From Candidatus Regiella endosymbiont of Tuberolachnus salignus (GTDB lineage: Bacteria > Pseudomonadota > Gammaproteobacteria > Enterobacterales > Enterobacteriaceae), in contig NZ_OZ026542.1 in assembly GCF_964020115.1 (NCBI RefSeq), positions 2,311,436 to 2,375,435 of the forward strand: DNA of 64,000 nt, in the 5' to 3' direction. This document shows positions 7,347 through 16,560 of this stretch, in pieces. Both the position numbers and the translations under genes were made by a program. The notes under the pieces were generated by a model that saw only the letters and a program-made list of their open reading frames with translations, ran no database searches and was not told the origin of the DNA. Each line of letters starts with the position of its first letter. The stretch's first letter is position 1.

Positions 7347-7744
7347 AACTTGCCATCGATACCAATGTTGTACTCCGCTACCTGCTGGCCGATGATATAA
7401 AACAGGCCACTATAGCGCGTAAAGTAATGAAAGAAGCAATATTGGTAACTATTCCTTTGCCGGTACTTTGTGAAGTCGTATGGAACCTGTCACGAGGCTA
7501 TAAACTGGCAAACGAGGATATAGCCGACGCTATAGGGATTCTCATAGAAGCTGATAACGTCAAAGTTAACCAGGGTGCAGTAGATGCCGGTATTGCAATG
7601 CTTCGTTCTGGTGGCGACTTTGCCGATGGCGTCATAGCCTATGAAGGTTTTGCCCTCGGCGGCGAGATTTTCGCTACTTTTGATAAAAAGGCTGTAGCAA
7701 TACTTAAAAAGCTCGGATCTATCAGAACTCAGCTGCTCTCCTGA
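7343..7744 (+). CDS. vapC: VapC PIN-domain ribonuclease toxin
   Basis: 133 residues with a complete PIN active site: D6 in MKLAIDTNVVLRYL, E44 in LCEVVW, D92/D95 in GGDFADG and D114 in ATFDKKA. PIN toxins cleave RNA (often initiator tRNA or 23S rRNA) with Mg ions. Appears intact. Translationally coupled to vapB. An addiction module that would stabilise the plasmid. Confidence 0.85.
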   Translation: MKLAIDTNVVLRYLLADDIKQATIARKVMKEAILVTIPLPVLCEVVWNLSRGYKLANEDIADAIGILIEADNVKVNQGAVDAGIAMLRSGGDFADGVIAYEGFALGGEIFATFDKKAVAILKKLGSIRTQLLS

Positions 7745-7860
7745 TTGGGGAGTAGTGGAACAGCGAACCGACTTAGGAGAGCATAAAAAAGTGTGGGGTA
7801 AACAACCAAAACTCTCTGATAAACAACAGAAAGAGCCACGTCACATGCACGGAACGGGGG

Positions 7861-7938
7861 AGTACTCGTGCTGAAGTGTTTTCAGTATCACGTCCAACTG
7901 TGTATAGAGCTATTGGGAAACAAACGGCTAGTGTGTGA
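7861..7938 (+). pseudogene. C-terminal HTH remnant of a serine resolvase/invertase
   Basis: The frame reads STRAEVFSVSRPTVYRAIGK before TGA. VSRPTVYRAI is the recognition-helix signature of Hin/Tn3-type serine recombinases. The catalytic domain is absent. It suggests a lost Tn3-like transposon or plasmid multimer resolution system. Confidence 0.55.
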
Positions 7939-7950
7939 TTCGTAGACCAC

Positions 7951-8562
7951 TCAGCAATGGTTAACATCCAGCGCGATCAACCGCTTGTTCATGTCGTCCG
8001 GATGTTCCCAATAAACGGCGCCTTTTGTAGGCGCAATTTGAAAGGTTAGGTACTTTGCAATATCGTTATCATCGCAATCAGGGGCGCCAAGCACCCATAC
8101 CGGATAATCAGAAACGGAGGCTTCCAGCTCGAACTTTTTACCTACCATTTCCATTTCTTCTGTTGACGCAGTGTTCCAGGAAAATACCAGTCTGGCAACG
8201 ATCTGATTGCATTTTGAGCAAGGAAACACCTTGTTTTCAAGAACCTCTGTCCCTGCGGGAACAAAGTTTGGCGGGAAGGCGTCACGTCTTAAATACTCAG
8301 GCTTTTTAGCTATATGCACCAGTAGCGCATCTGACATTTGCTGTGCTACCAAAGCGACAATTGTTTTGTTCCTATCTTGTGGCTCCTCAACATAGGGCTG
8401 AAGCTGAGTATCACCTAACGGAGTACCACAAACAACGATGCCGCCTATTTCTTCATGGCCGTTTCTAAAAATGACATAGGTGTTTCCGCGCTTTTTAACG
8501 GAGATACTGGCCGGGAGTTTGCTGAGGTTTGTCGCTTCATATTTTGAATTTTCATCATTCAT
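7951..8562 (-). CDS. hypothetical protein, third gene of the TacAT operon
   Basis: 203 residues that I do not recognise. Its stop-start junction is flush with the TacT toxin gene upstream (toxin TAA 8565-8563, ATG at 8562), so it is the third cistron of the TA operon. It has a single Cys-x2-Cys pair (FPCSKCNQ near 112-118), no signal peptide and no membrane segment. The C-terminal half is acidic (EHPDDMNKR). It might be a chaperone-like or accessory factor, or an unrelated passenger. Confidence 0.7.
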   Translation of the reverse strand: MNDENSKYEATNLSKLPASISVKKRGNTYVIFRNGHEEIGGIVVCGTPLGDTQLQPYVEEPQDRNKTIVALVAQQMSDALLVHIAKKPEYLRRDAFPPNFVPAGTEVLENKVFPCSKCNQIVARLVFSWNTASTEEMEMVGKKFELEASVSDYPVWVLGAPDCDDNDIAKYLTFQIAPTKGAVYWEHPDDMNKRLIALDVNHC

Positions 8563-9362
<800 letters not shown>

Positions 9363-9470
9363 GGGAGATCTTTCCTTTTTTTACGTATTAAAATAGTACA
9401 ATAAAGTCGGGTAAACAACAATATGTATGTATTGAATGCGTACATGAAAAGTATCAAACATGGGGTTGTA

Positions 9471-9500
9471 CGCCGGAAATTTCGTCACTTCATCTTAGTT
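9471..9500 (+). repeat. dispersed ~30-bp repeat, copy 2
   Basis: CGCCGGAAATTTCGTCACTT followed by CATCTTAGTT matches copies at 1826 and 60681 with one or two changes. Downstream (9549-9620) a short frame MAKSVLRKLDSS runs into a stop, possibly a transposase remnant. The rest of 9363-9643 shows nothing. Confidence 0.5.
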
Positions 9501-9643
9501 GAAAAGATCGTAGTAACTAAGAAGTAGCTTCACCAACAGGAACACAACGATGGCTAAGAGCGTGCTGAGAAAGCTAGATTCATCGAAACGCCTAAAGTTA
9601 GTTTTTCATGTGTATGAATGAGCGCAAATACTCAAAAAGATTG

Positions 9644-10530
9644 AGAACCCGTCTTGAAATAATTTAATCTTGCTTGGCAAGAGTAAATATACTGTTTTAC
9701 AATAATTTTTTCGTAAACCTGCCTATTTTTATTTTTCTGGGAATATTTTGTGTACCAAAGTGACTTAAAAGACGCCGAATGGTTGATAATAAAGAATTAT
9801 TTCAACCCTAGTGATAAACGAGGCCGCAAATCGAAACATGATAAAAAAACAATTGTGGATGCGATTTTGTATGTCGTGAAAAGCGGCTGCCAGTGGCGGA
9901 TGATGCCAAAAGATTTCCCCCCGTGGAAGACGGTTTATGACCATTTCAGCCGCTGGAATAAAGCAGGCGTATGGGAATGTGCCCTAGATAAGCTAAACGA
10001 GCAATATCGCCACTCAAAAAAAAAGAAGGGTGCCCAGTTATGCGATTATTGATTCCCAAAGCGTTAAAACGGTCTATGCCAGCGAAGAAAGAGGATTCGA
10101 TGGCGGTAAGAAAATAAAAGGCAGAAAACGGCATATTATCGTTGATACATTGGGGAATTTACTGCATGTGTCGGTACACAAAGCCAATATCAACGACACG
10201 AAAGCGGGCGTTGCTGTATTCGAACGAGCCGCTGAAAAATATCCATCAATCAAAGCGTTTTCGGGGGATGCCGGCTATCGGGGCACAGCAGTAGAATTTG
10301 TTGAAGAGCGATTAAAACTGAAATTAAACATCTCGACAAAAATTAAAGATGTCTTCGCGGTCTTGCCTATACGGTGGATTGTTGAACGTACCTTTGCTTC
10401 GCTTAATGGGTTTCGGCGCCTGGCAAAGGAGGTTGAAATCCTTACCGCCACCGCTGAAAATATATTCAGAATTGCTATGGTACGTCTTACTCTTGCCAAA
10501 CTACGATGAAATTATTTCAAGACAGCCTCT
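9644..10530 (+). mobile_element. IS5-family (ISL2/IS1031-like) element
   Basis: Ends carry imperfect inverted repeats sharing GTCTTGAAATAATTT (9651-9665 and inverted at 10508-10526). It contains two overlapping transposase frames. No clear target duplication is seen, so outer limits are approximate. Its right end truncates the regulator at 10517-11248. Confidence 0.7.
9750..10509 (+). CDS. IS5-family transposase, two frames joined at an A9 tract
   Basis: Frame 1 (9750-10052) holds the N-terminal DUF4096-like domain (LKDAEWLIIKNYF ... GCQWRMMPKDFPPW). Frame 2 (about 10030-10509) holds the DDE catalytic part: AIIDSQSVKT (first Asp), SGDAGYRG (second Asp) and WIVERTFASL (Glu). The frames meet at an A9 run in the CAC TCA AAA AAA AAG context (about 10017-10025). 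Transcriptional slippage or an indel there would give a ~250-residue transposase, the normal family size. Confidence 0.75.
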
Positions 10531-11248
10531 GAGACTGTACTCTGGGTTTTACAAATTCAGGGGGAATATATAGATCTAAACCTATCGTTCCACACCATTC
10601 TCTGAAATCTTTTAAAGAACTGACACCTGCTTTATCATATATGACCCTTAGGTTATTTTCTATCGTCTTTTTAGCACGGCAAAGTCTATCCCCCACCATT
10701 TTAGCTGTCATGGGCTGTAATATAAAAAATATCACTCTAAGTTCTTTCTCGGTAAAGAGGGTCGTGGGAGGAGTAAGCGTTAAAACAGAAGGCGTTCGCT
10801 GGTTCACATATTGAGAAAGAGAAATAAAATTTAACTTGCTTGCATTTGTTAAAGTACCTATACATTCACCCAATTTATTGTAAATTGGAAATCTTGGAAG
10901 GTAATAAGGTTCCAGTATTTTTTTTCGCCCATAAAAATTAGTTGAGATAATAGCTACACGCTTTCCGGTCTTTTCTGCTTTTCTGTCGTTTGCTTGGTAT
11001 TCTGCGGCGAATTCTGCCCAATCAGCCGGGCATTCGTTGTCCAATTTACCTTCAATGTTAAAATTAGCGGGTAAGCCTAAGAAATCAAGCCCCGCTTGAT
11101 TGACATATACATATCGTGATTGGCAGTCTCTTATAACCCATGGTTCATTGCTATGTTCTGTGATTGAAATGAGTGGTAATGAATTTAGAGATTCTACAAC
11201 CAAATTTTGAGAGTTTTGTATTTTATCTGATTTAATTTTATCCATCAT
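10517..11248 (-). CDS. PAS-LuxR transcriptional regulator, 3' end altered by IS
   Basis: 243 residues. PAS part: PLISITEHSNEPWVIRDCQS and RYVYVNQAGLDFLGLP (about 25-60). HTH part: FTEKELRVIFFILQPMTAKMVGDRLCRAKKTIENNLRVIYDKAGV (about 160-205). The family tail IPPEF is followed by VKPRVQSQRLS, read into the IS end, instead of the usual IPLGIQFIENRRAS. The downstream microprotein is therefore missing. The HTH is complete, so it may still function. A good AGGAG site precedes the start. Confidence 0.85.
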   Translation of the reverse strand: MMDKIKSDKIQNSQNLVVESLNSLPLISITEHSNEPWVIRDCQSRYVYVNQAGLDFLGLPANFNIEGKLDNECPADWAEFAAEYQANDRKAEKTGKRVAIISTNFYGRKKILEPYYLPRFPIYNKLGECIGTLTNASKLNFISLSQYVNQRTPSVLTLTPPTTLFTEKELRVIFFILQPMTAKMVGDRLCRAKKTIENNLRVIYDKAGVSSLKDFREWCGTIGLDLYIPPEFVKPRVQSQRLS

Positions 11249-11347
11249 ATATCTCCTAAGACTAAAACAAAACCCTGAGTGACAACAGAGAATTCAGCAA
11301 ATCTCTAAGTCAGAGTAAGTACAATTTACTCCTGTAAAAAGTGAGTT

Positions 11348-11617
11348 TCAAGAGTGTGTGTATATTTTGTTATTTGGTTTTTCCGTCGTGAGGTTTGAGC
11401 TACCGTTCAAAGATAATGCATTTGGTTTTAAATATTTTGACCTATGTGTGTTTTGATGGCTTTGTTGCAGTATTAAAGTCTCGGATCTTTTGATGTTCTT
11501 AGGTAAATCGAGGAGACTTATGATGTCGTTATATATCCCACGTTTTTCTTCGAGGGAATAATTATCTGTGTTAGAGAAAATGTGTTTTCGGAGAGTGATA
11601 AAGCTTATTTTCATCAT
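11348..11617 (-). CDS. hypothetical protein
   Basis: About 89 residues from the ATG at 11617 (MMKISFITLRKHIF). Ser/Asn/Lys-rich with a low-complexity C-terminus (SSNLTTEKPNNKIYTHS). No recognised domain. It lies upstream of the regulator at 11248 on the same strand. Composition is compatible with a secreted effector fragment, but nothing shows this directly; it could be non-coding. Confidence 0.3.
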   Translation of the reverse strand: MMKISFITLRKHIFSNTDNYSLEEKRGIYNDIISLLDLPKNIKRSETLILQQSHQNTHRSKYLKPNALSLNGSSNLTTEKPNNKIYTHS

Positions 11618-11647
11618 AAGTGGTCGAGTAGCCCAAGGGAATCTCAC

Positions 11648-12357
11648 CCTTATGCTCTCCTATGGTACCCATAGTTGCAGAATAAGCACAAAGTTCCTAC
11701 GTACGGTTTAATGTTCTGTTAAAAAAGTGAAGAAAAAAGGTATCAAGTACTCTATATGGAAAACATCCAGATAGTATCTTGTTCAAATGGAGGAACATAG
11801 GTGAAGTAAGGTGTGTGACACGTTTATTGATGAACACGAAGAAATGAAGAATAGATTGCTAATGCTGAATAAATTAAGAAAACCGCTATGGTAACTGATC
11901 ACTTAATTGAGGGCACTAAACCAGAATCTGAAGTAGAGTCAACTTGCTTATATTTATTTTTATATTCGACAAACTTTCAGTCATATGGAGCATTAAGTAC
12001 TGATGTTGAATATGTTATGTAACATGGTAATGCTTGTGAAGCAAATAGTGGAAAATTATGAATGATGAATGTGACATAATTAGTTTTGGGTTCCATTATA
12101 ATTAAATTTATAAAGTGGATGTATGTAAAATTTTAAGGATAAATACTGTAATAATAATATGATTGATATTCTATATCACATTATGTATTTATTTTCTTTG
12201 TAAGACTGATACCAGGGAAAACATTATAACTAGTTATAATATATCATATTAATGATGGATGCTAAATTTTGTTTTTGTAATACAAGTTTTTCAAAAAATT
12301 AAAATAATTATTAGTCTTCTTACAAATAAAAATTAATTGGAGGGAGATTTATTTTTT
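11648..12357. other. long AT-rich intergenic region
   Basis: 710 bp without a credible gene. The part before 12358 must hold the promoter of the regulator; it ends with a strong AGGGAG ribosome binding site at 12341-12346. No repeats or hairpins stand out. Confidence 0.4.
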
Positions 12358-13050
12358 ATGAAAAAGATGGCGGTTTCGTTAAAATCATTTTCCCTTATTT
12401 CTATAATGGAACACAGTGAAGATATTTGGGGAATAAAAGATTGTGAATCACGGTTTATTTATACCAATCGTGCTTTTCGTAAATTTTTAAATATCCCTGA
12501 TAAATTTAAAATTGAAGGAAAAAGCGATGATCAACTTCCCACACCGGTCGCGGAATTTGCTGAAGAATTGAAAAAACAGGATCAAGAAACTATCAGCAGT
12601 GGGCAAAGAGTAACTATCATTAAAACCCATTTTTTTGGTCGAGAGAAAAAGTTGCAACCTTATTTGTATGAAAAATTTCCGCTCTATGATGAAAATAATG
12701 AGTGCGTAGGCACGGTGTTTTATGGCAAAAAAATGGATTTTGTTTCACCACAGCAATATGCGAGCAGGATCACCCCATCAGGATTAAAGGTGGCTCCTCC
12801 AATGAAATTATTTAACAAGTTCATATTTTTCATATTACAGTCGATGAGTGCTAAGGAGATCGCGAGGAAACTTTCTCGCTCTCATCGAACGATAGAAAAT
12901 AATTTATGCAGGATGTACCAAAAATCGGCAGTCAGTTCCTTGAAAGAATTTAGAAAATTTTGCCAGAAAACCGGATTTGATCGTTATATTCCACCTGAAT
13001 TTATCCCGCTTGGTATCCAGTTTATTGAAAATAGGGAGGCGTCATTATGA
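12358..13050 (+). CDS. PAS-LuxR transcriptional regulator of cassette 2
   Basis: About 230 residues from ATG 12358. PAS: SFSLISIMEHSEDIWGIKDC and FIYTNRAFRKFLNIP. HTH: ILQSMSAKEIARKLSRSHRTIENNLCRMYQKSAV. Compared with the copy at 49947 it has lost about four residues at the start of the HTH (FNKFIFF versus FNKSELRIIFF), which may weaken helix packing. The stop codon overlaps the next ATG (13047-13050), giving translational coupling to the microprotein. It shares the tail IPPEFIPLGIQFIEN with the copies at 40100 and 49947. Confidence 0.85.
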   Translation: MKKMAVSLKSFSLISIMEHSEDIWGIKDCESRFIYTNRAFRKFLNIPDKFKIEGKSDDQLPTPVAEFAEELKKQDQETISSGQRVTIIKTHFFGREKKLQPYLYEKFPLYDENNECVGTVFYGKKMDFVSPQQYASRITPSGLKVAPPMKLFNKFIFFILQSMSAKEIARKLSRSHRTIENNLCRMYQKSAVSSLKEFRKFCQKTGFDRYIPPEFIPLGIQFIENREASL

Positions 13051-13142
13051 GCAATCGACAAAGTAGAGCGAGAAACCGAGAATTAAGATATAAGATATTA
13101 GATAAAAAGAGAAATGAAAATAAAAAATTATTTTATAAATTA

Positions 13143-14006
13143 TATAGTGTCGTCATGAGATCTTGAGCCATAGAGCAAGGCATCGTATTTGTACAGCAGC
13201 GAGAAAAGAGGAGGTATTTTTTGCATAACGAGTAGCAATACCTCGCCAGCGCTTTAGGTGCAGAAAAGCATTTTCCACGAGATGTCGATGCTTGTAGAGC
13301 GCTTTATCGTACTCACGTTGAATTTTACGATTCTTTTTAGGTGGTATTACGATTTGCATGCCGGCTTCTTCTGCTTTTTTAATGATGTTATCACTGTCAT
13401 AGCCCTTGTCAGCCAACAGATATTCTGCTGCAATACCTTTGGTTAAATTCGTTGCTTGCTGACAATCTGCTGTGGTACCTGATGTAATAAAAATTCTGAC
13501 CGGCATACCATGCGCATCCACGGCCAGATGTATCTTACTGTTGAGCCCCCTTTTGTGCGCTCCATATCCTGATTACCGCCTTTTGCGCCTGCTGCATGAG
13601 GGTGAACTTTGCTATGAGTGGCATCAATCATCAGCCATTCAAAATCTGGCTCCACAATCAGCGCTTCGAGCAGAGACTCCCATAGCCCCTTGTCACGCCA
13701 GCGGCAAAACCGGCGATGAGTATTTTTCCAACCGCCATAATCAGGCGGTAAATCACGCCAGGGAGCGCCGGTTCTCAATATCCAGAAAACAGCATTAATA
13801 AACTGCCTGTTATCTCTGGCTATGCCACCCCAAGTGCCTTTTCTCCCCGGGAGATGAGCTTCCAATAGGCTCCAAACATGATCGGATATATCGTGGCGGC
13901 GATGGGCTAAATTCATTCCCGAATCATCTTTCATTATTGAATCATCTCAACAGTTGTCGTTATTTGTTACATGATAATATATTTTTTATTACGTGACGAC
14001 ACTACT
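13143..14006 (-). mobile_element. IS5-family (IS427-like) element, copy 1, 864 bp
   Basis: Identical in length to the copy at 60713-61576. Both have ends sharing TAGTGTCGTC in inverted orientation and both are flanked by TA direct repeats (13141-13142, 14007-14008), the usual IS427 group target. Insertion disrupts microprotein copy 2. Confidence 0.85.
13153..13934 (-). CDS. IS5-family transposase of copy 1 (two frames)
   Basis: OrfA (13934-13443) carries the DUF4096-type N-terminus (HDISDHVWSLLEAHLPGRKG) and the first catalytic Asp (LMIDATHSKVHPH). OrfB (13521-13153) carries DAHGMPVRI, LADKGYDSD and YKHRHLVENAFLHLKRWRGIA (Glu). They join by a -1 shift at an AAAAGGGGGC sequence, giving one ~260-residue DDE transposase. 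Both copies in the window have the same arrangement, so the shift is programmed and not a mutation. Confidence 0.85.
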
Positions 14007-14068
14007 TAATAAATTGGCTAAAGAAAAAAAGAAAGCCAGAAAATCGCTATTTACCAAATATAAAATAA

Positions 14069-14561
14069 AACGCCTTTCCTAGAGGTATAATAAATTATTC
14101 ACTGTTCGTGATGAATATAGAAAAGAGAAAAAAAGAATAAGTGCTGAAAATTTGCGATGCGCTTCGCAGATTATAAAAGGGATGAAGGATTTATTTTAAT
14201 AATAAGAGTTAACGTGAAGCAGTCATGCGCTGCACGGGAAATCCTTGCCGTTTTATTACATGAAGACATTTTTATTATTTATTCGTGTTTAACGCAGGGC
14301 TTTGTATTGCCTGCATTTAGAGAAAAACCCCTTTTCCAATAGGGGATAAAGCGGACAGAAACTGTCAGCACAGATTGGATAGCCGGGCTTGGGGCGAGAA
14401 CAGGATGTTTTTCGACGAACAGGGCGACTGGTTCGAATTCAGGGATCAGCAATCCAAGTAACAAAAGTGAATTCACTCTGCGTCCACGCAAGTGGGCGCA
14501 GGACTGAGTTTTCTTGGCAAAACAGGCAATCAATTTGTTTGGATACAAGGGAGGAACCCTC
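14069..14561 (+). promoter_or_regulatory. conserved cassette leader, copy 2
   Basis: Closely matches the inverted region 49162-49791 and, in its second half, 4735-5051. It includes a small frame (14157-14342; MRFADYKRDEGFI) that is also open in copy 3 (49710-49528) but absent from copy 1, so it is either a tiny gene or a conserved structured RNA. Ends with AGGGAGGAACCC before the MKTTL gene. Confidence 0.5.
14157..14342 (+). CDS. possible small ORF in cassette leader
   Basis: 61 codons: MRFADYKRDEGFI, then CAAREILAVLL, then LTQGFVLPAFRE. The frame is kept in the inverted copy at 49528-49710 with several amino-acid changes but no indel-driven frame loss. In cassette 1 the corresponding DNA has a stop and no start. 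No good ribosome binding site is visible. Could equally be non-coding leader. Confidence 0.3.
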   Translation: MRFADYKRDEGFILIIRVNVKQSCAAREILAVLLHEDIFIIYSCLTQGFVLPAFREKPLFQ

Positions 14562-14768
14562 ATGAAAACGACCTTGACCCCGGAAAAAAGAGGCTTATGC
14601 ACTATAACTCCTTGCGATTTAAGGGACAAATTCGCAGGCTATTTGAATACGTTACCGTTGCATCAGGAGGCCGGCAGGGATCATGCTTTTTGTGAGGAAG
14701 CGCTTGACGGGTTGTTGGAGCTGTTGGATCAGGTTGAAGCGGGCTTGGGGTCGTTTGACGAAAGGTAA
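14562..14768 (+). CDS. MKTTL-family small cassette protein, copy 2
   Basis: 68 residues, MKTTLTPEKRGLCTITPCDL, then GYLNTLPLHQEAGRDHAFCE, then LLELLDQVEAG. Same core as copies at 5052 and 49161. Strong GGAGG ribosome binding site 8 nt before the ATG. It is the last gene of cassette 2. Unknown function. Confidence 0.65.
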   Translation: MKTTLTPEKRGLCTITPCDLRDKFAGYLNTLPLHQEAGRDHAFCEEALDGLLELLDQVEAGLGSFDER

Positions 14769-15243
14769 ATTCAGACCGCTACAGCCAATCCCTAATCCTT
14801 AGCGGGATGATTAAACCGATTTTTTAAAAATTTGAATTAAAACGGATTTTTTAGATCCGCAACGCTCGCCGCAAGAATGGCCTTCGCTTTGCGAAGGCCG
14901 TTCGAGGAAGCGGAATATCATCTGGTGTCAAAAAGGAACTCGGTCACTCTTTGATAAAAAAGTAAGCACTGGGGTTGTGTTTTTGGCTGGCGGAAGTCGT
15001 AAGAATATAATAGAAGGAGGTAGTGGTATTTTTTTATTTAAATTCAATTAATTATAATAATTATTTATCCTCATATTATTAAGGAACATTAGTCCCCAAT
15101 ATGAGGATATGTAACACAGGGGTAAATTTTTAAGTATTTTTTATTAAAAAATTAATACCTTAAAAATACGGCGTATGTATACAATATAATAGAATGAGAA
15201 TATATATATAATTTATTGAAAAATAACATTTTTATAAAACTTT
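14769..15243. other. intergenic with a conserved hairpin block
   Basis: Positions about 14850-14975 hold a ~120-bp block with a strong GGCCTTCG-CTTTG-CGAAGGCC stem. It recurs inverted at 57420-57540 and 60310-60440, each time beside a replication region. The rest is AT-rich with no gene. Confidence 0.6.
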
Positions 15244-15308
15244 TTATAACTGAGATGATTATAAATTATAACTGGCTCAGTTAATGTTTATAACCGTCTC
15301 AGTTAAGC
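15244..15308 (+). repeat. three 22-bp-spaced repeats upstream of the RepL-like gene
   Basis: Units starting at 15244, 15266 and 15288 share TTATAACnG; the last two also share CTCAGTTAA over 21 bp. The exact 22-bp spacing (two helical turns) suggests iterons or operators for the initiator at 15543. Between 15395 and 15540 several GAGCACT/ATGAGCAC motifs form further short repeats. Confidence 0.5.
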
Positions 15309-15551
15309 TAGTGTAGAAATAGAAAGGTATCATCAATTAATAAATTGATATTAAAATAATTTTTTATTGTTGATATGCTCATGTTGTGCACCTCTTCAGC
15401 TCATGAGCTATGAGCACTAATGAGTTTACTTAAATTTTTTTGATGCATGTTGACTCACCCTCGGTTTTGATTAATACTCTAGCTATATTGCCTCATATGA
15501 GAGCACTCATAACTCATAAATGAGCACTTATAGGCTCACGGGATGCGCACC

Positions 15552-16097
15552 ATGGAAAAAGAATCAGTTGATGATCTAAGGAAAAAATTATCAAAAACAA
15601 GAAATCTACTTAATCTAACGACTGATAAGTTGAATGACGTTATTGCTGAGCAGCGCAGGACAAAGAATTTTGTTCCAGGTGGTTACTATATGATGTCTCG
15701 TGAGGCTGAAAAAAACTTGAGAGCTTTACAGCAAGAAAGCCCAGCAGCATCACTAGTATTTAGTATAATTCGGGAACATATGCAGATTGGAACAAATGCA
15801 GTAACTATATCCAATAGAGCCTTATGCAAAATTATAGATAAGTCTAGAGCAACTATCACAAGGGCAGTATCTCATTTAGCCAAGCATAACTATGTACAAA
15901 TAATAAAAACAGGAAATGTTAATACTTATGTGGTGAACGAAAAAATTGCTTTTTCTGGAAGTCCTTTTCAAAGAAAGGCTGTTTTTTCGGCAACTATCGT
16001 CGCGCATGAATGTGAACAGGAAAAAGGATGGGAAGAAGTTAAGAAACTTAAAGCTGTACCAGTAATTTATAGTGAAAATGAAATTAGTTATGACTAA
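15552..16097 (+). CDS. RepL-like plasmid replication initiator (winged HTH)
   Basis: About 181 residues from ATG 15552 (an ATG at 15543 is also possible). An N-terminal coiled region (DDLRKKLSKTRNLLNL) is followed by a winged HTH: ISNRALCKIIDKSRATITRAVSHLAKHNYVQII (about 90-122), the arrangement of RepL-type plasmid initiators. Upstream lie spaced repeats, as expected for an origin. A second replicon beside the TrfA-like one would imply a cointegrate plasmid. Family assignment is by motif only. Confidence 0.6.
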   Translation: MEKESVDDLRKKLSKTRNLLNLTTDKLNDVIAEQRRTKNFVPGGYYMMSREAEKNLRALQQESPAASLVFSIIREHMQIGTNAVTISNRALCKIIDKSRATITRAVSHLAKHNYVQIIKTGNVNTYVVNEKIAFSGSPFQRKAVFSATIVAHECEQEKGWEEVKKLKAVPVIYSENEISYD

Positions 16098-16171
16098 TTA
16101 ATCGCTACTCGCAGGTGAGCCAACACCTACGAATAGCTAATCCAAAACCTAACTAAACTAGGAGTCGGACT

Positions 16172-16303
16172 ATGAAAAAGTCTACCTTCCGCGTGCTCAT
16201 ATGTGAAGCACAACCTATCATACTGGTGTTGTTTGCCCGTATTTCGCACAACTTGACCTTGCGTCAACGCACACATCTCCTGAAGTTGGGAGGTGCAGCA
16301 TGA
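16172..16303 (+). CDS. small ORF coupled to a PAS fragment
   Basis: 43 residues (MKKSTFRVLICEAQPIILVL start) with AGGAG at 16160-16164. Its TGA overlaps the next ATG at 16300 (ATGA). A hydrophobic middle and basic C-terminal half (RISHNLTLRQRTHLLK). Unknown; the coupling suggests a leader or partner for the next gene. Confidence 0.4.
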   Translation: MKKSTFRVLICEAQPIILVLFARISHNLTLRQRTHLLKLGGAA

Positions 16304-16560
16304 ATAAATCCCTGATGTTGACCTGCCTGCACAGTACTGATCCCTGTGGTCTCACTGATGCCGCATCCACGATTTATGCCAATCCACCGCTGTGTGAGCT
16401 GCTGGGCAAGACTGATAGCACAGTTCCGTCTCACGCGATGACTGTCTTTCAAGCGCAAGAGAAACAGACCCGCACCCAGCAGTCCCTCTTATCCGTGCTC
16501 AATATCCTGCCTTATGGACTTGAACAGATAATACGTTTATATGAACGCCCTGGGCAGTAA
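16300..16560 (+). CDS. PAS-like domain protein without HTH
   Basis: 86 residues. STDPCGLTDAASTIYANPPLCE aligns with the PAS start of the regulators here (for example SNDIWGIKDCESRFIYTNRA). The C-terminal HTH is missing; after LPYGLEQIIRLYERPGQ it stops. It may be a free-standing sensor, a dominant-negative partner, or a truncated regulator. Confidence 0.45.
   Translation: MNKSLMLTCLHSTDPCGLTDAASTIYANPPLCELLGKTDSTVPSHAMTVFQAQEKQTRTQQSLLSVLNILPYGLEQIIRLYERPGQ

Larger units (their letters stand above)
13047..14068 (+). pseudogene. MSNRQSRA-type microprotein, copy 2, split by an IS5-family element
   Basis: The 5' part (13047-13140) reads MSNRQSRARNRELRYKILDK and continues to LFYKL, where the element at 13143-14006 is inserted; the 3' part resumes at 14009 with NWLKKKRKPENRYLP and ends TAA at 14066-14068. 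Removing the IS and one TA restores a frame of about 51 codons nearly identical to copy 1. Confidence 0.8.

Noticed and set aside
13258-13446. Small plus-strand frame within the IS5-family transposase
   Set aside because: Antisense shadow, present in both copies for the same reason.
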